Part shown: piece after piece, positions 25,550 through 34,351 of the stretch
Layout: each line of letters starts with the position of its first letter
How positions within the stretch are numbered: the first letter of the stretch is position 1
NCBI RefSeq assembly: GCF_014836535.1
Contig: NZ_JACSQP010000004.1
Span: 371,715 to 435,714, forward strand
DNA length: 64,000 nucleotides
Reading direction: 5' to 3'
From: Microbacterium pullorum
GTDB lineage: Bacteria; Actinomycetota; Actinomycetes; Actinomycetales; Microbacteriaceae
Notes under the pieces: generated by a model
Database searches by the model: none
What the model was told of the DNA's origin: nothing
The model's input: the letters and a program-made list of their open reading frames with translations, nothing else
Made by a program: the position numbers and the translations under genes

Positions 25550-25560
25550 ATACGTAGTAC
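25550..25560. promoter_or_regulatory. Third operator-like site, before the second ABC transporter
   Basis: ATACGTAGTAC matches ATACGTCGTAT (15419) in 9 of 11 positions. It lies about 90 nt before the transporter start, a reasonable promoter distance. It completes a set of three sites around the locus. Confidence 0.4.
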
Positions 25561-25648
25561 ATTTCCTGAAACCCACAATGAACGCAGCGCCGCGCCACCC
25601 GACTGAGGCGGGCTGAGTGTTCAAAGCTCACCGATGAAAGGGATCGCA

Positions 25649-26917
25649 ATGAAGCGGACAATAGGCGTAGCCGCCCTGGGACTGGGGGCCACACTCGTAC
25701 TCGCCGGGTGCGGCGGCGCCGCCAGCCCGACGCCGAGCGAAGGTGACGGCGGAGGAGAGACCGGGACGCTGACCATCTGGAACTGGGGTAACTCTGACGA
25801 CGCTGCCACGCAGTATCAGGAAGATGTGATCGCCGCCTTCAACGAGTTGCACCCCGGCGTAGAAGTCGAAATCGTCGCACAGCCCTTCGACCAGTACTAC
25901 ACACTTCTCGGCACGGCGATCGAAGCGGGCACCGGACCCGATCTGGCGCTGTTCAACGGCGGCACACAGCTCAAGTCGCGCGCCGACATGCTCGTCCCTG
26001 TGACCGATGAACTCGCCGATCTGCGGGATCAGCTCGCCGGATGGCCGGCCTTCGAGAGCGCGGGTGAGACGTATTCGGCACCGATGTTCCTGCAGGGCTT
26101 CCCGATCTATTACAACAAGGCGATCTTCGCCGAGGCGGGCCTCGACGCCGACAGCCCGCCGACCACGTGGGACGAACTCGCTGAGGTGTGCAACGCCGTC
26201 GCATCAGGCACGGACTCTTCGTGCTTTGCGCTCGGCAACAAGGAGGGCCTCGGAATCGAGTTCTTCATGTCGGGGCTGGCCTCGGGCCTGTTCACTCCCG
26301 AAGAGTACGACGCGTGGATCGACGGCACTCGCGACTGGGAGAGCGAGCATTCGCGCCAAATGCTGGAGCTGTGGGCGCAGACCGCCAGCGACGGCTGGTA
26401 CAACGACGGCGCGAACTCAACCGCGATGTTCAACGACTCGTTCGACCTGTTCTCAGCTGGAGAAGCCGCTATGGTGATCGGCCTGACCAGTGGCATCGCA
26501 CACTGGAAGCAGTTCGATGAGTTCCTCGGTGACGACCTTGGCTTCATGATGCCCGTCACCATCAACGACGGCACCGAGCTGGCGCTCCCCGTTGAGGGCG
26601 GCATCGGCTACGGGATCTTGAACGAAGACAAGGTCGACCTGGGCGTCGACTGGATCCGCGCGACTGTCGACCGCGATGCGCTCTCGGCGTACTCGATCGC
26701 CGGAGGCCAGATCACCTCGAACACCACGATCGAGCTCGACACCGACATCCAGTCCGCGCAGGACATCGTGACGGAGCTGCCGGGTTCGAAGCCCCTGCTG
26801 CACACGGCACTGTCGGCCGAGACGCTCGACCTGCTCCACCGGCTGGGTCAGCAGCTGCTGATCGGCGAGGTCACCGTCGACGACGCGGCTGGCCAGCTGG
26901 CGGCCAGCGAGGGCTGA
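25649..26917 (+). CDS. Sugar ABC transporter substrate-binding lipoprotein (second locus)
   Basis: This 422-residue family-1 binding protein has a typical lipoprotein signal (basic start, hydrophobic stretch, lipobox 'LAGC' ending near residue 19) and a Ser/Gly/Glu-rich linker. The body has 'LTIWNWGNSDDAATQYQEDV', 'LQGFPIYYNKAIFAEAGLD' and 'GEAAMVIGLTSG'. AAAGGGA lies 5 nt before the ATG at 25649, which I prefer to the ATG at 25634. It heads a transporter operon that ends with a beta-helix enzyme, which suggests an oligosaccharide or polysaccharide breakdown product as ligand. Confidence 0.88.
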   Translation: MKRTIGVAALGLGATLVLAGCGGAASPTPSEGDGGGETGTLTIWNWGNSDDAATQYQEDVIAAFNELHPGVEVEIVAQPFDQYYTLLGTAIEAGTGPDLALFNGGTQLKSRADMLVPVTDELADLRDQLAGWPAFESAGETYSAPMFLQGFPIYYNKAIFAEAGLDADSPPTTWDELAEVCNAVASGTDSSCFALGNKEGLGIEFFMSGLASGLFTPEEYDAWIDGTRDWESEHSRQMLELWAQTASDGWYNDGANSTAMFNDSFDLFSAGEAAMVIGLTSGIAHWKQFDEFLGDDLGFMMPVTINDGTELALPVEGGIGYGILNEDKVDLGVDWIRATVDRDALSAYSIAGGQITSNTTIELDTDIQSAQDIVTELPGSKPLLHTALSAETLDLLHRLGQQLLIGEVTVDDAAGQLAASEG

Positions 26918-26918
26918 C

Positions 26919-27866
26919 GTGACGACGTACACCACCGAGACCCGGAGCCTGGTCCTGAAGGACCAGGCTCCGGGTCGGCCGGGCCGCGTTCCACACCGCA
27001 GACGACCCTGGAACGCGGAACGCATCACCCCTTTCCTGATGGTGGCGCCGGCTATTCTGCTGCTTGCCGTCTTTCGCCTCTATCCGCTGGCGCTCGGCGT
27101 CAACTTCTCCTTCACCGGTGACCGCGAGCTCAACGGCGTCTTCATCGGCTTCGACAACTACATCACGCTGCTCGGCGACGAGCGCTTCCAGGCCGCGGCA
27201 CGCAATGTGCTGGTCGTGCTGCTCTTCGTGCCGATCCAGGTGTTCGTCGCCGGTTTTCTCGCGACCTTCATCTTCCTGAAGGTTCCCGGCCACCGGTTCT
27301 ATCGGAGCGTCTACTTTCTTCCTGTCGTGTTGTCGCCCATCATCATCGGCGCGATCTTCAACATCGTCTTGGGCGCCAACGGCCCGCTCAACGGCTTCGC
27401 CGGCGCGATCGGATTGCCCACGGTCGACTGGCTCGGGCAGACTCTGACGGCGCTGCCCAGCGTGCTCGGCGTGCATGTATGGGCGACCTTCGGCATGGCG
27501 ATGGTGATCTTCCTCGCGGGCTTGTCGACGCTTGATGCCCAGCTGCTCGACGCCGCGAAGATCGACGGTGCCAATCTGCGCCAGCAGATCGTCCACGTCA
27601 TCATTCCCAGCCTTTCGCAGACGATCACGTTCGTCTTCGTGACCACGACCATCGGCATGCTGACCGGACTCTTCGGTCTGCTCTACACCATGACCGCTGG
27701 CGGCCCGGGGGCCGCGTCCTACCTGCCGGAATTCCTCATCTGGAAGCTCAACGGCGAGGCTCGCCCCGCGCTCGCATCCGCGGCGTCCGTCTTCCTACTG
27801 CTGATCGTGCTTGTCGTCGGGCTCATCCAGATGCGCGTGCTGCGCCGCGCGACCAAGGAGGTCTGA
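26919..27866 (+). CDS. Sugar ABC transporter permease (MalF-like, second locus)
   Basis: This 315-residue membrane subunit has a basic N-tail (about residues 1-35), six or so hydrophobic segments and the EAA-type loop 'LDAAKIDGANLRQQIVHVIIP'. It has a GTG start one base after the binding-protein stop. Codons 7-20 are embedded in a perfect 18-bp inverted repeat (separate entry), so the N-tail sequence is partly dictated by that structure. No ATPase gene is present in the operon. Confidence 0.88.
   Translation: MTTYTTETRSLVLKDQAPGRPGRVPHRRRPWNAERITPFLMVAPAILLLAVFRLYPLALGVNFSFTGDRELNGVFIGFDNYITLLGDERFQAAARNVLVVLLFVPIQVFVAGFLATFIFLKVPGHRFYRSVYFLPVVLSPIIIGAIFNIVLGANGPLNGFAGAIGLPTVDWLGQTLTALPSVLGVHVWATFGMAMVIFLAGLSTLDAQLLDAAKIDGANLRQQIVHVIIPSLSQTITFVFVTTTIGMLTGLFGLLYTMTAGGPGAASYLPEFLIWKLNGEARPALASAASVFLLLIVLVVGLIQMRVLRRATKEV
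26939..26976 (+). other. Perfect 18-bp stem hairpin at the binding-protein/permease junction
   Basis: The 18 bases 26939-26956 are the exact reverse complement of 26959-26976, separated only by GA (the formal loop; two more bases would open). It begins 21 nt after the binding-protein stop and lies fully inside the first codons of the permease. With such a stem the RNA would fold very stably. There is no T-tract. It is probably a 3' end protector for the binding-protein mRNA or a brake on permease translation. Confidence 0.8.
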
Positions 27867-28693
27867 TGCGCAAGGAGAAACTCGGCCGGTGGATCTTCGC
27901 GATCCCGATGATGGCCCTGGCCATCGCCACGATCTACCCGATGCTGTATGCGGTCAACATCTCACTGAAGTCGCGACGCGAGTACGTGCTCGACCGTCTC
28001 GGGCCGACGACCGAGATCATGCTGTCGAACTACGTGGATGCGTGGGTCCAGGCCGACATGGGCCGGTACTACATCAACTCGATCATCGCGACGGTCATCT
28101 CGGTGGGCATCATCCTGGCCCTGGCTTCGATGGCCGGGTACGCGCTGAGCCACCTCACCTTCCGCGGCAGCCGTGTGGTTTTCCTGGTGATCCTCGCCAC
28201 CATGATGGTGCCGTTCCAAGTGATCATGGTTCCGCTGATCAAGGTCTTGGGCGACATGGGACTGATGGACAGCTTTCCCGGCCTGATCGTCGCCTACGTA
28301 TCGCAGTTCCTGCCGTTCACCGTCTTCTTCATGACCGCGTTCTACTCCGGGATTCCGAAGGAGATCACCGAAGCGGCGCGCATCGACGGCAACGGCTTGT
28401 GGGGCGTATGGGGACGCATCATGCTGCCCCTGGGGCGGCCCGCGCTGCTGTCGATGGGCATTCTGAATGCCCTGTTTTGCTGGAACGACATCCTCATCGC
28501 CCTGCTGATCATGCAGTCGCCCAGCAACCGCACCGTGATGGTTGGGGTGAGCGCACTTCGCGGCCAGTACCCCGACAACATTCCTACGTACCTCGCTGGG
28601 ATCATCCTCGTGGTCCTGCCCCTGGTGATCGTGTACATCATCTTCCAGCGGCAGATCACCACGGGTGTCACCGCCGGCGCGACGAAGGGCTAG
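27866..28693 (+). CDS. Sugar ABC transporter permease (MalG-like, second locus)
   Basis: This 275-residue permease has a short cytoplasmic start and about six transmembrane segments. The ATPase-contact loop is 'TEAARIDGNGLWGVWGRIMLP'. AGGAGG precedes the ATG, which overlaps the previous TGA by one base. It makes the channel together with the upstream permease. Confidence 0.9.
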   Translation: MRKEKLGRWIFAIPMMALAIATIYPMLYAVNISLKSRREYVLDRLGPTTEIMLSNYVDAWVQADMGRYYINSIIATVISVGIILALASMAGYALSHLTFRGSRVVFLVILATMMVPFQVIMVPLIKVLGDMGLMDSFPGLIVAYVSQFLPFTVFFMTAFYSGIPKEITEAARIDGNGLWGVWGRIMLPLGRPALLSMGILNALFCWNDILIALLIMQSPSNRTVMVGVSALRGQYPDNIPTYLAGIILVVLPLVIVYIIFQRQITTGVTAGATKG

Positions 28694-28695
28694 GG

Positions 28696-30837
28696 ATGTC
28701 GACGGACCGTATCGAGGTATACGTGAGTCCTGAGGGGTCACCCTTCGCAGACGGCTCACGCGGCTACCCGGCGCGCGATCTGCACACGGCAATGGCCCTG
28801 GTGCGGCAGCGACGAGAGCCAGGGCAGCGGGCCGTCGTCTGGATGACGGGGGGTGACTACCAGCTGCACGAGACGCTCGTGCTCGATGCGGGAGACTCGT
28901 TCACCACGTTCGCAGCGCGAGATTCCGTTGATCAGCCGGTGATCAGGGCATCGACGCGAATCGGGGCCTGGCGACCGGTATCCATCGGAGGCCTCACGGT
29001 CTTCGCTGCCCGTGCGCCACGCCGGCGCGGCCGATGCCTGTATGTGAATGGCGTGCGTGCCCCCCGGCCGCGGTTCCCGCGAGAGGGTTTCTTACGGATC
29101 GCCGAACAGGAGGGGCTCGATCCGACGGCGAGCTTCGTCGGAACGCTTTTCGACGGCTCAGATCGATTCCGGTACGCCGAGGGGGATATCCCCGCTCTTT
29201 CCTCGCCGACCTCGGTCGAGGTGGTCGTCCCGCACTACTGGGTGCAGGAGCGCATGCCCATCGCTGAGATCGATGCAGAGCGGCGTGAAGTGGTCTCGTC
29301 CCTGCGCAGCATCTTCGCCCTGCGCGATGACGCAGCCGAGGACTTCGCGCGCTACTACCTGGACAACGTGATCGAGGAATTCGGTTCCGTCCCCGGCGAG
29401 TGGTATCTCGATGCCGATGGTCTGGTGAGCGGATCTGGTGATCCCGAGATCCTTTACGCGCCTCGACCCGGTGAACACATTGACGCGCTCGACGTGCGGA
29501 TGCCGGTGCTCGACGTGTTCGTGCATGTCGCCGGCACCGCCGGTGCGCCGGTGCGCGAAGTGCGGTTTGAAGGAGTGCACTTCTGTGAGGCGGACTTCGA
29601 TGAAGTGCCCGCCGCGGTGCCACCGTTCGGCGTGCGCGAGGACCCCATGCTTCCTGCCGATGGTCGATTCGCTGCCGATGTGCAGGCCGCCAGCACCGTG
29701 CCGGCTGCGCTGCAGTTCGAGTTCGCGCGCGGGTGTGCGGTGATCGATGGGGCTGTCGAACGCGTCGGCGGGTATGGAATCAGTCTCGGTCCGGGCAGCC
29801 GCGGCAACATCGTGAGCGGCACGCGCTTTCGAGATCTCGGCGCCGGCGCGGTGCGCTCGGGGGGGTCTGTTGACGCGTCCTCCTCTGCGTTCAACTCCGC
29901 GAACGAGGTCAGCGACTGTGACATCGCGGCGGGGGGCCGGGTCTACCCGAACTGCGTCGCCGTGCTGTTCCAGCACGGGGCTCACAATGTCATCGCGCAC
30001 AACCGGATCCGTGACTTCTTCTACACGGGCATCTCGGTCGGATGGATGTGGGACTACCTGGACTCGCCGTCACAGGGAAACCGCATCGAGTCCAATCACA
30101 TCCACGACCTGGGTCAGGGCCTCCTCAACGACATGGGCGGCGTCTACCTGCTGGGCATCGCGCCCGGAACTGTGGTGCGCGGCAACCACATCCACGATGT
30201 GACGTGCCGCAACTACGGCGGGTGGGGGATCTATCTCGACGAGGGGTCGTCTTTCGTCGTGATCGAGGGCAACGTCGTCCACGACGTCTCGAGCCACACC
30301 TACCACCACCACTACGGCCGCGAAGTCACGATCCGCAACAACGTATGGGCGTACGGCGGTGATGGTCAGATCTCCATCACTCGACCCGAAGAGCACGTGT
30401 CGTTCACCTTCGAGCGCAACATCGTCGTCGGCGCCCGTTCGCCCGGGTTCATGGGAACCGAAGGTGCGAGAGACGTCGTGAACTACAACATCATCAGCGA
30501 CCTCAACCTGTTCTGGGACGATGACCCGGTGGCCGGCGCCGTGCGCGCTGCGAATGGTGTCAAGAGCTCGGTGGCCGATGGGTCGGTCGGGTTCGCTCTC
30601 ACCCAGCCGCGCGACGACGCGTGGGCCGCGCGACATGACCGACACTCCGTCACCGCGGACCCGATGTTCGTCGATGCGCCAGCGCGTGACTTCCGTGTCG
30701 CCGGGGACTCACCGGCACATGCGCTCGGAATCACACCGCCCGACGTCCGTGACGCCGGGCCGCGCCCGATCGCCGAGCGCCGGCATCCGCTCGCTCTCCG
30801 GACGTTGCCCGATCCGTTCCCTCGCCCCCGGGGGTGA
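28696..30837 (+). CDS. Right-handed parallel beta-helix protein, possible glycosidase or lyase
   Basis: This 713-residue protein has the N-terminal signature 'VYVSPEGSPFADGSRGYPA' of beta-helix polysaccharide-active enzymes. A long region of repeated helix coils follows ('HNVIAHNRIRDFFYTGISVG', 'GTVVRGNHIHDVTCRNYGGW', 'FVVIEGNVVHDVSSHTYHHH'). The 'WGIYLDEGSS' segment is a strongly conserved element of this group. No signal peptide is seen, so it acts inside the cell. The ATG at 28696 follows the permease stop by 2 nt, with GAAGGG upstream. It is part of the transporter operon, hence probably processes the imported oligosaccharide. GH120-like or unclassified; I cannot name the bond cleaved. 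Confidence 0.75.
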   Translation: MSTDRIEVYVSPEGSPFADGSRGYPARDLHTAMALVRQRREPGQRAVVWMTGGDYQLHETLVLDAGDSFTTFAARDSVDQPVIRASTRIGAWRPVSIGGLTVFAARAPRRRGRCLYVNGVRAPRPRFPREGFLRIAEQEGLDPTASFVGTLFDGSDRFRYAEGDIPALSSPTSVEVVVPHYWVQERMPIAEIDAERREVVSSLRSIFALRDDAAEDFARYYLDNVIEEFGSVPGEWYLDADGLVSGSGDPEILYAPRPGEHIDALDVRMPVLDVFVHVAGTAGAPVREVRFEGVHFCEADFDEVPAAVPPFGVREDPMLPADGRFAADVQAASTVPAALQFEFARGCAVIDGAVERVGGYGISLGPGSRGNIVSGTRFRDLGAGAVRSGGSVDASSSAFNSANEVSDCDIAAGGRVYPNCVAVLFQHGAHNVIAHNRIRDFFYTGISVGWMWDYLDSPSQGNRIESNHIHDLGQGLLNDMGGVYLLGIAPGTVVRGNHIHDVTCRNYGGWGIYLDEGSSFVVIEGNVVHDVSSHTYHHHYGREVTIRNNVWAYGGDGQISITRPEEHVSFTFERNIVVGARSPGFMGTEGARDVVNYNIISDLNLFWDDDPVAGAVRAANGVKSSVADGSVGFALTQPRDDAWAARHDRHSVTADPMFVDAPARDFRVAGDSPAHALGITPPDVRDAGPRPIAERRHPLALRTLPDPFPRPRG

Positions 30838-30925
30838 GCCTCGTCTCCGGGGCACGTCGACCGTCGGGTGCGGAAGTGATCGGTTGGCCCCGTTCGGCAG
30901 CGGCTGTCCGCCAACCCGCGATTCT

Positions 30926-31852
30926 CTAGGCTGACGCCTCCAGGGACCGCGCGCGGATCGCAGCAGCTGCTTCGTGGAGGCAGGTGATGAACGTCGCCGT
31001 GACCGCCGCGTTGCGTGGCCGGCGCGGACGGATCGCCAAGAGTCGGGTGGTGGGGGAGCCCGCGAGCGGTACGACTGCGATCGATGGGGGCACGAGCTGG
31101 CGCACCGATTCCGGCAGGACGCTCGCGCCGGCGCCCGCGGCGACGAAGGCGAGCGCCGTTTCCTGGTGCACGACCACCTCCACGATCCGCGGGGCGTCGT
31201 CGAGGTCGGCGAAGATCGTCGCCACTCGATCGACGTACCCGGGCATGAGCGAGCGCGGGTAGGCGATCAGCGGTATCCCGATCAACTGGGCCGGGGTGAT
31301 CTCGGCCACGCGAGCGAGGGGGTGGCTGACCGGAAGGCAGGCCACCAGCCGCTCTTCGAAGACCACCTCCGCCACGAGCGACCCTCCCGCCGTCTCCGCC
31401 GGGACCTCATCCCGGACGATGCCGACGTCCAAGTCGCCCTGGAGCACACGCGAGATCTGCTCACCGGACGTGAGCGGAGCGAGATTCAGCTCCACGCTCG
31501 CGCGCCGAGAGCGGAAGAGCCGGACCACGTCGGGGAGGACGGTGTAGTTCGCCGAGCTCACGAAACCGGCTGCCAGCTCACCGCTCAGACCGTCGGCGTA
31601 GTCGCGCATCTCCGTGCGTACCGACTCGAGGTCGGCCAGCAGCACCCGGGCCCGCTGCTGCAGGTGGCGTCCCGCCGCGGTGAGAGTGACTTGCCGGGTG
31701 CTGCGCTCGAGCAGCTTCACGCCGATCTCGCGCTCGAGATGTCCGATCTGCACACTCAGCGGCGGCTGTGACATGTGCAGCCGCTCGGCAGCGCGGCCGA
31801 AGTGCAGTTCGTCCGCTACGGCGACGAAGTAGCGCAGCTGACGAATGTCCAT
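30926..31852 (-). CDS. LysR family transcriptional regulator
   Basis: This 308-residue regulator has the N-terminal LysR helix-turn-helix ('DIRQLRYFVAVADELHFGRA', 'RLHMSQPPLSVQIGHLE') and a periplasmic-binding-fold effector domain ('SGELAAGFVSSANYTVLPDV'). The ATG at 31852 has TATCGT 6 nt upstream, a leaderless arrangement, so I prefer it to longer readings. It is divergent from the amine-utilisation operon at 31999, the usual target layout for LysR. A palindrome lies just upstream of its own start. The inducer is unknown. Confidence 0.87.
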   Translation of the reverse strand: MDIRQLRYFVAVADELHFGRAAERLHMSQPPLSVQIGHLEREIGVKLLERSTRQVTLTAAGRHLQQRARVLLADLESVRTEMRDYADGLSGELAAGFVSSANYTVLPDVVRLFRSRRASVELNLAPLTSGEQISRVLQGDLDVGIVRDEVPAETAGGSLVAEVVFEERLVACLPVSHPLARVAEITPAQLIGIPLIAYPRSLMPGYVDRVATIFADLDDAPRIVEVVVHQETALAFVAAGAGASVLPESVRQLVPPSIAVVPLAGSPTTRLLAIRPRRPRNAAVTATFITCLHEAAAAIRARSLEASA

Positions 31853-31861
31853 GTCGGCACG

Positions 31862-31876
31862 ATACGGGCCCCGTAT
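31862..31876. promoter_or_regulatory. Inverted repeat in the LysR/amine-operon divergent spacer
   Basis: ATACGG-GCC-CCGTAT has perfect 6-bp arms. Its left end overlaps TATCGT, the -10-like box of the LysR gene read on the minus strand. It is a good candidate for the LysR recognition and autoregulation site. Confidence 0.45.
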
Positions 31877-31998
31877 TACCGCGGGATTTCGCCGACATTG
31901 CGAGCGATGCGATATCAATCCACGACGAAACGGATACTTGACCGCGCCGAGGGCCAGCGCATTTCCTGGGGTTCACCCGAATCCATCTGGAGGCCCCT

Positions 31999-33147
31999 GT
32001 GACCGCTGCACCCCCCACCCGCATCGACATGCTGTACCTGAGCGAGCCCGAGGTCATCGCCGCAGGCATGAAGGATATGGGCCGCTGCATGGAGGTCATG
32101 GAGGAGGTGCTGGTCCTCGTCGCGAAGGGCGACTATCGCATGGCCGGCAGCTCGGCCAACTCGCACGGCGCGCAGATCAGCTTTCCCGCGTCGTCCCCGT
32201 TTCCGGGCATGCCGCTGGATGCCGCCGACCGCCGCTTCATGGCGATGCCCGCCTACCTCGGTGGGCGCTTCGACACGGCGGGCGTCAAATGGTACGGCTC
32301 GAACATCGACAATCGCGAGCAGGGCCTGCCCCGTTCGATCCACCTCATCGTCCTGAACGACAAGCAGACCGGCGCGCCGTTCGCGATCATGTCCGGCAAC
32401 CTCGAGAGCGCCTACCGCACCGCCGCGGTGCCGGGCGCGGCGGCGAAGAAGCTTGCGCCGGTGAACGCGAAGTCGCTCGGCATCATCGGCCCCGGCGCCA
32501 TGAACAAGAGCGCGCTGCACGCGATGACCACCGCACGCCCGAGCCTGGACACCATCCGGATCAACGGCCGGCGCCGATCCACGTCTGAGGCGTTCGCCGA
32601 CTACGTGCGCGCACACTACCCGCAGTTCACCACGATCGAGATCGCCGAGACCGTCGAGGCAGCCGTCCGAGACTCCGACATCGTCTCTGAAGCGGTCACC
32701 GGCCTCGTCGGTTCGGAGAACTACCCCTACATCGACGGCGACTGGATCAAGCCGGGCGCGTTCCTGAGCCTCCCCGCCAACCTGCGGATGGACAAGGAAT
32801 ACACCCTCTCGGGCAAGGCGCGCCTCATCGCCGACGCCAAGAAGATCTACGAAGCCTGGGCCGAGGAGTACCCCGCTCCCTCGCACGAGACCGCATTCGG
32901 CATGATCGGGCTGTACTGGCAGGACCTCATCGATGCGGGCGAACTGGACGAATCGCGGGTCGTGAACATCGGTGACGTCTTCGACGGTTCCGCGGCCGGG
33001 CGCGAGTTCGACGAGCAGCCGGTGCTCTTCAGTGTGGGTGGCATGGGCGTGGAGGACGTCGCGTGGGCCAAGACGGTCTACGAGAACGCGGTGGAGCTCG
33101 GCATCGGCACGACGCTGAACCTCTGGCATGCGCCGGACCTCGTCTGA
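31999..33147 (+). CDS. Ornithine cyclodeaminase/mu-crystallin family protein (tyramine oxidase subunit B-like)
   Basis: This 382-residue NAD(P)-binding protein belongs to the ornithine cyclodeaminase superfamily. 'KWYGSNIDNREQGLPRSIHL', 'SAYRTAAVPGAAAKKLAP' and 'SLGIIGPGAMNKSALHAM' (Rossmann site) are visible. In databases such proteins are often named tyramine oxidase subunit B. It has a GTG start with TGGAGG upstream. It leads an operon with an FAD amine oxidase and an M20 amidohydrolase, so a role in amino-acid or amine nitrogen release is likely. The exact substrate is not shown. Confidence 0.75.
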   Translation: MTAAPPTRIDMLYLSEPEVIAAGMKDMGRCMEVMEEVLVLVAKGDYRMAGSSANSHGAQISFPASSPFPGMPLDAADRRFMAMPAYLGGRFDTAGVKWYGSNIDNREQGLPRSIHLIVLNDKQTGAPFAIMSGNLESAYRTAAVPGAAAKKLAPVNAKSLGIIGPGAMNKSALHAMTTARPSLDTIRINGRRRSTSEAFADYVRAHYPQFTTIEIAETVEAAVRDSDIVSEAVTGLVGSENYPYIDGDWIKPGAFLSLPANLRMDKEYTLSGKARLIADAKKIYEAWAEEYPAPSHETAFGMIGLYWQDLIDAGELDESRVVNIGDVFDGSAAGREFDEQPVLFSVGGMGVEDVAWAKTVYENAVELGIGTTLNLWHAPDLV

Positions 33148-33151
33148 TCGC

Positions 33152-34351
33152 ATGAGCATCGCAACACAGGAGCGCGCCCACGAGAGCGCGACGTACGCGA
33201 TCATCGGAGCCGGACTCAGCGGTGCTGCCGCGGCCTGGCGTCTGGCGCAATCCGGCGCCGAGGTCATCGTGCTCGAGCGGGATGTCCCGGCATCCCACCT
33301 CGGCAGTTCGCACGGATCCGCACGGATCTTCCGGTACGCGTACCTCGACCCCTTCTACGTCGACCTCGTCGTGCAGGCGCGGCGAGGGTGGGACGAACTG
33401 GAAGCCGCGAGCGCGCAGCGACTCATCATCCCGAGCGGGTCGCTCGATGCCGGCGTGATCCGCGATCCGCGCGCTTTGGCGGCAGCCCTCGAGGCCGTCG
33501 GCGTCGAGCATGAGCTGCTCAGCCGCGACGACGCCGAATCTCGCTGGTCGCAGCTGCGATTCGACAGCGAGGTGCTCTGGCATCCCGGCGCGGGTGTCAT
33601 CGACGCCGAGTCGTCGGTCCTCGCCATGCTCGATCTCGCACGTGCCGCCGGCGCTGAGGTGCGTAGCGGCTGGGAGGCGGTCTCCGTGCGCCGGGCATCC
33701 TCCGGCTACGTTGTCACGTCACGCTCGGGCGCGACCGTGCACGCCGAGCAGATCATCGTCGCCGCCGGCGGGTGGTTGCCCACGCTGCTCGCCGACATCG
33801 CCCTGCCCACGGGCTTCGCCGCCGCACTCCCCGAATTCGAGGTGCGGCAAGAGAACGCATTCCACTTTCCCTACCGCGACCAGGGGGATTGCGGCCCGAC
33901 CGCGCAGGGCGCCGCCACTTCATGGCCGACCTTCATCTACAAGGGGGAGGAGATCCAGATGTACTCGCTCCCGGGCGGGCGAGATGCCGACTTCCGCGGT
34001 CAGAAGATCGCGGAGTACAACGGCGGCAAGCCGATCCCGTCGGCAGCCGATCAGGACGGCCGGATCGATGCCGGTAACCGGGCGCGGGTCGTCGGCTTCG
34101 TCGAGCAGTTCGCGCCCGGCATGTCGCCCGAGCCCTACGCCGAGACGACCTGTCTGTTCACGAACGTGCCCGGTGACGACATGATCATCGACCGCGCCGA
34201 AGGCGTCACGATCCTCTCGCCCTGCTCGGGCCAGGGCGCCAAGTTCGCGCCCCTGCTCGGCGAGCTCGTGTACGACCTCGTCGCCGGGTCGCAGCGCGCC
34301 GGGCAGCGCTTCCAGGCGGTCGGCCAGCGTTTCGCGAGGGCCCACGCATGA
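33152..34351 (+). CDS. FAD-dependent amine/amino-acid oxidase (MSOX/MTOX family)
   Basis: This 399-residue flavoprotein starts with the dinucleotide site 'YAIIGAGLSGAAAAWRLAQS' after a short tail. 'GSSHGSARIFRYAY' is the FAD contact loop of the monomeric sarcosine oxidase and N-methyl-tryptophan oxidase group. 'CLFTNVPGDDMIIDR' and 'PCSGQGAKFAPLLGEL' close the active site; the Cys of 'SPCSGQGAKF' sits near where these oxidases attach FAD covalently. It should oxidise a secondary amine or N-methyl amino acid to ammonia or methylamine, H2O2 and a keto acid. It overlaps the M20 gene by 4 bases. Confidence 0.83.
   Translation: MSIATQERAHESATYAIIGAGLSGAAAAWRLAQSGAEVIVLERDVPASHLGSSHGSARIFRYAYLDPFYVDLVVQARRGWDELEAASAQRLIIPSGSLDAGVIRDPRALAAALEAVGVEHELLSRDDAESRWSQLRFDSEVLWHPGAGVIDAESSVLAMLDLARAAGAEVRSGWEAVSVRRASSGYVVTSRSGATVHAEQIIVAAGGWLPTLLADIALPTGFAAALPEFEVRQENAFHFPYRDQGDCGPTAQGAATSWPTFIYKGEEIQMYSLPGGRDADFRGQKIAEYNGGKPIPSAADQDGRIDAGNRARVVGFVEQFAPGMSPEPYAETTCLFTNVPGDDMIIDRAEGVTILSPCSGQGAKFAPLLGELVYDLVAGSQRAGQRFQAVGQRFARAHA

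Noticed and set aside
27811..30837. A 1008-codon open frame including the beta-helix protein
   Set aside because: The first 295 codons overlap the permease out of frame; the family N-terminus begins at 28696.
30838..30925. A terminator between the beta-helix gene and the LysR gene
   Set aside because: Only a 6-bp GGTTGG/CCAACC pairing with a long loop is visible, too weak to call.
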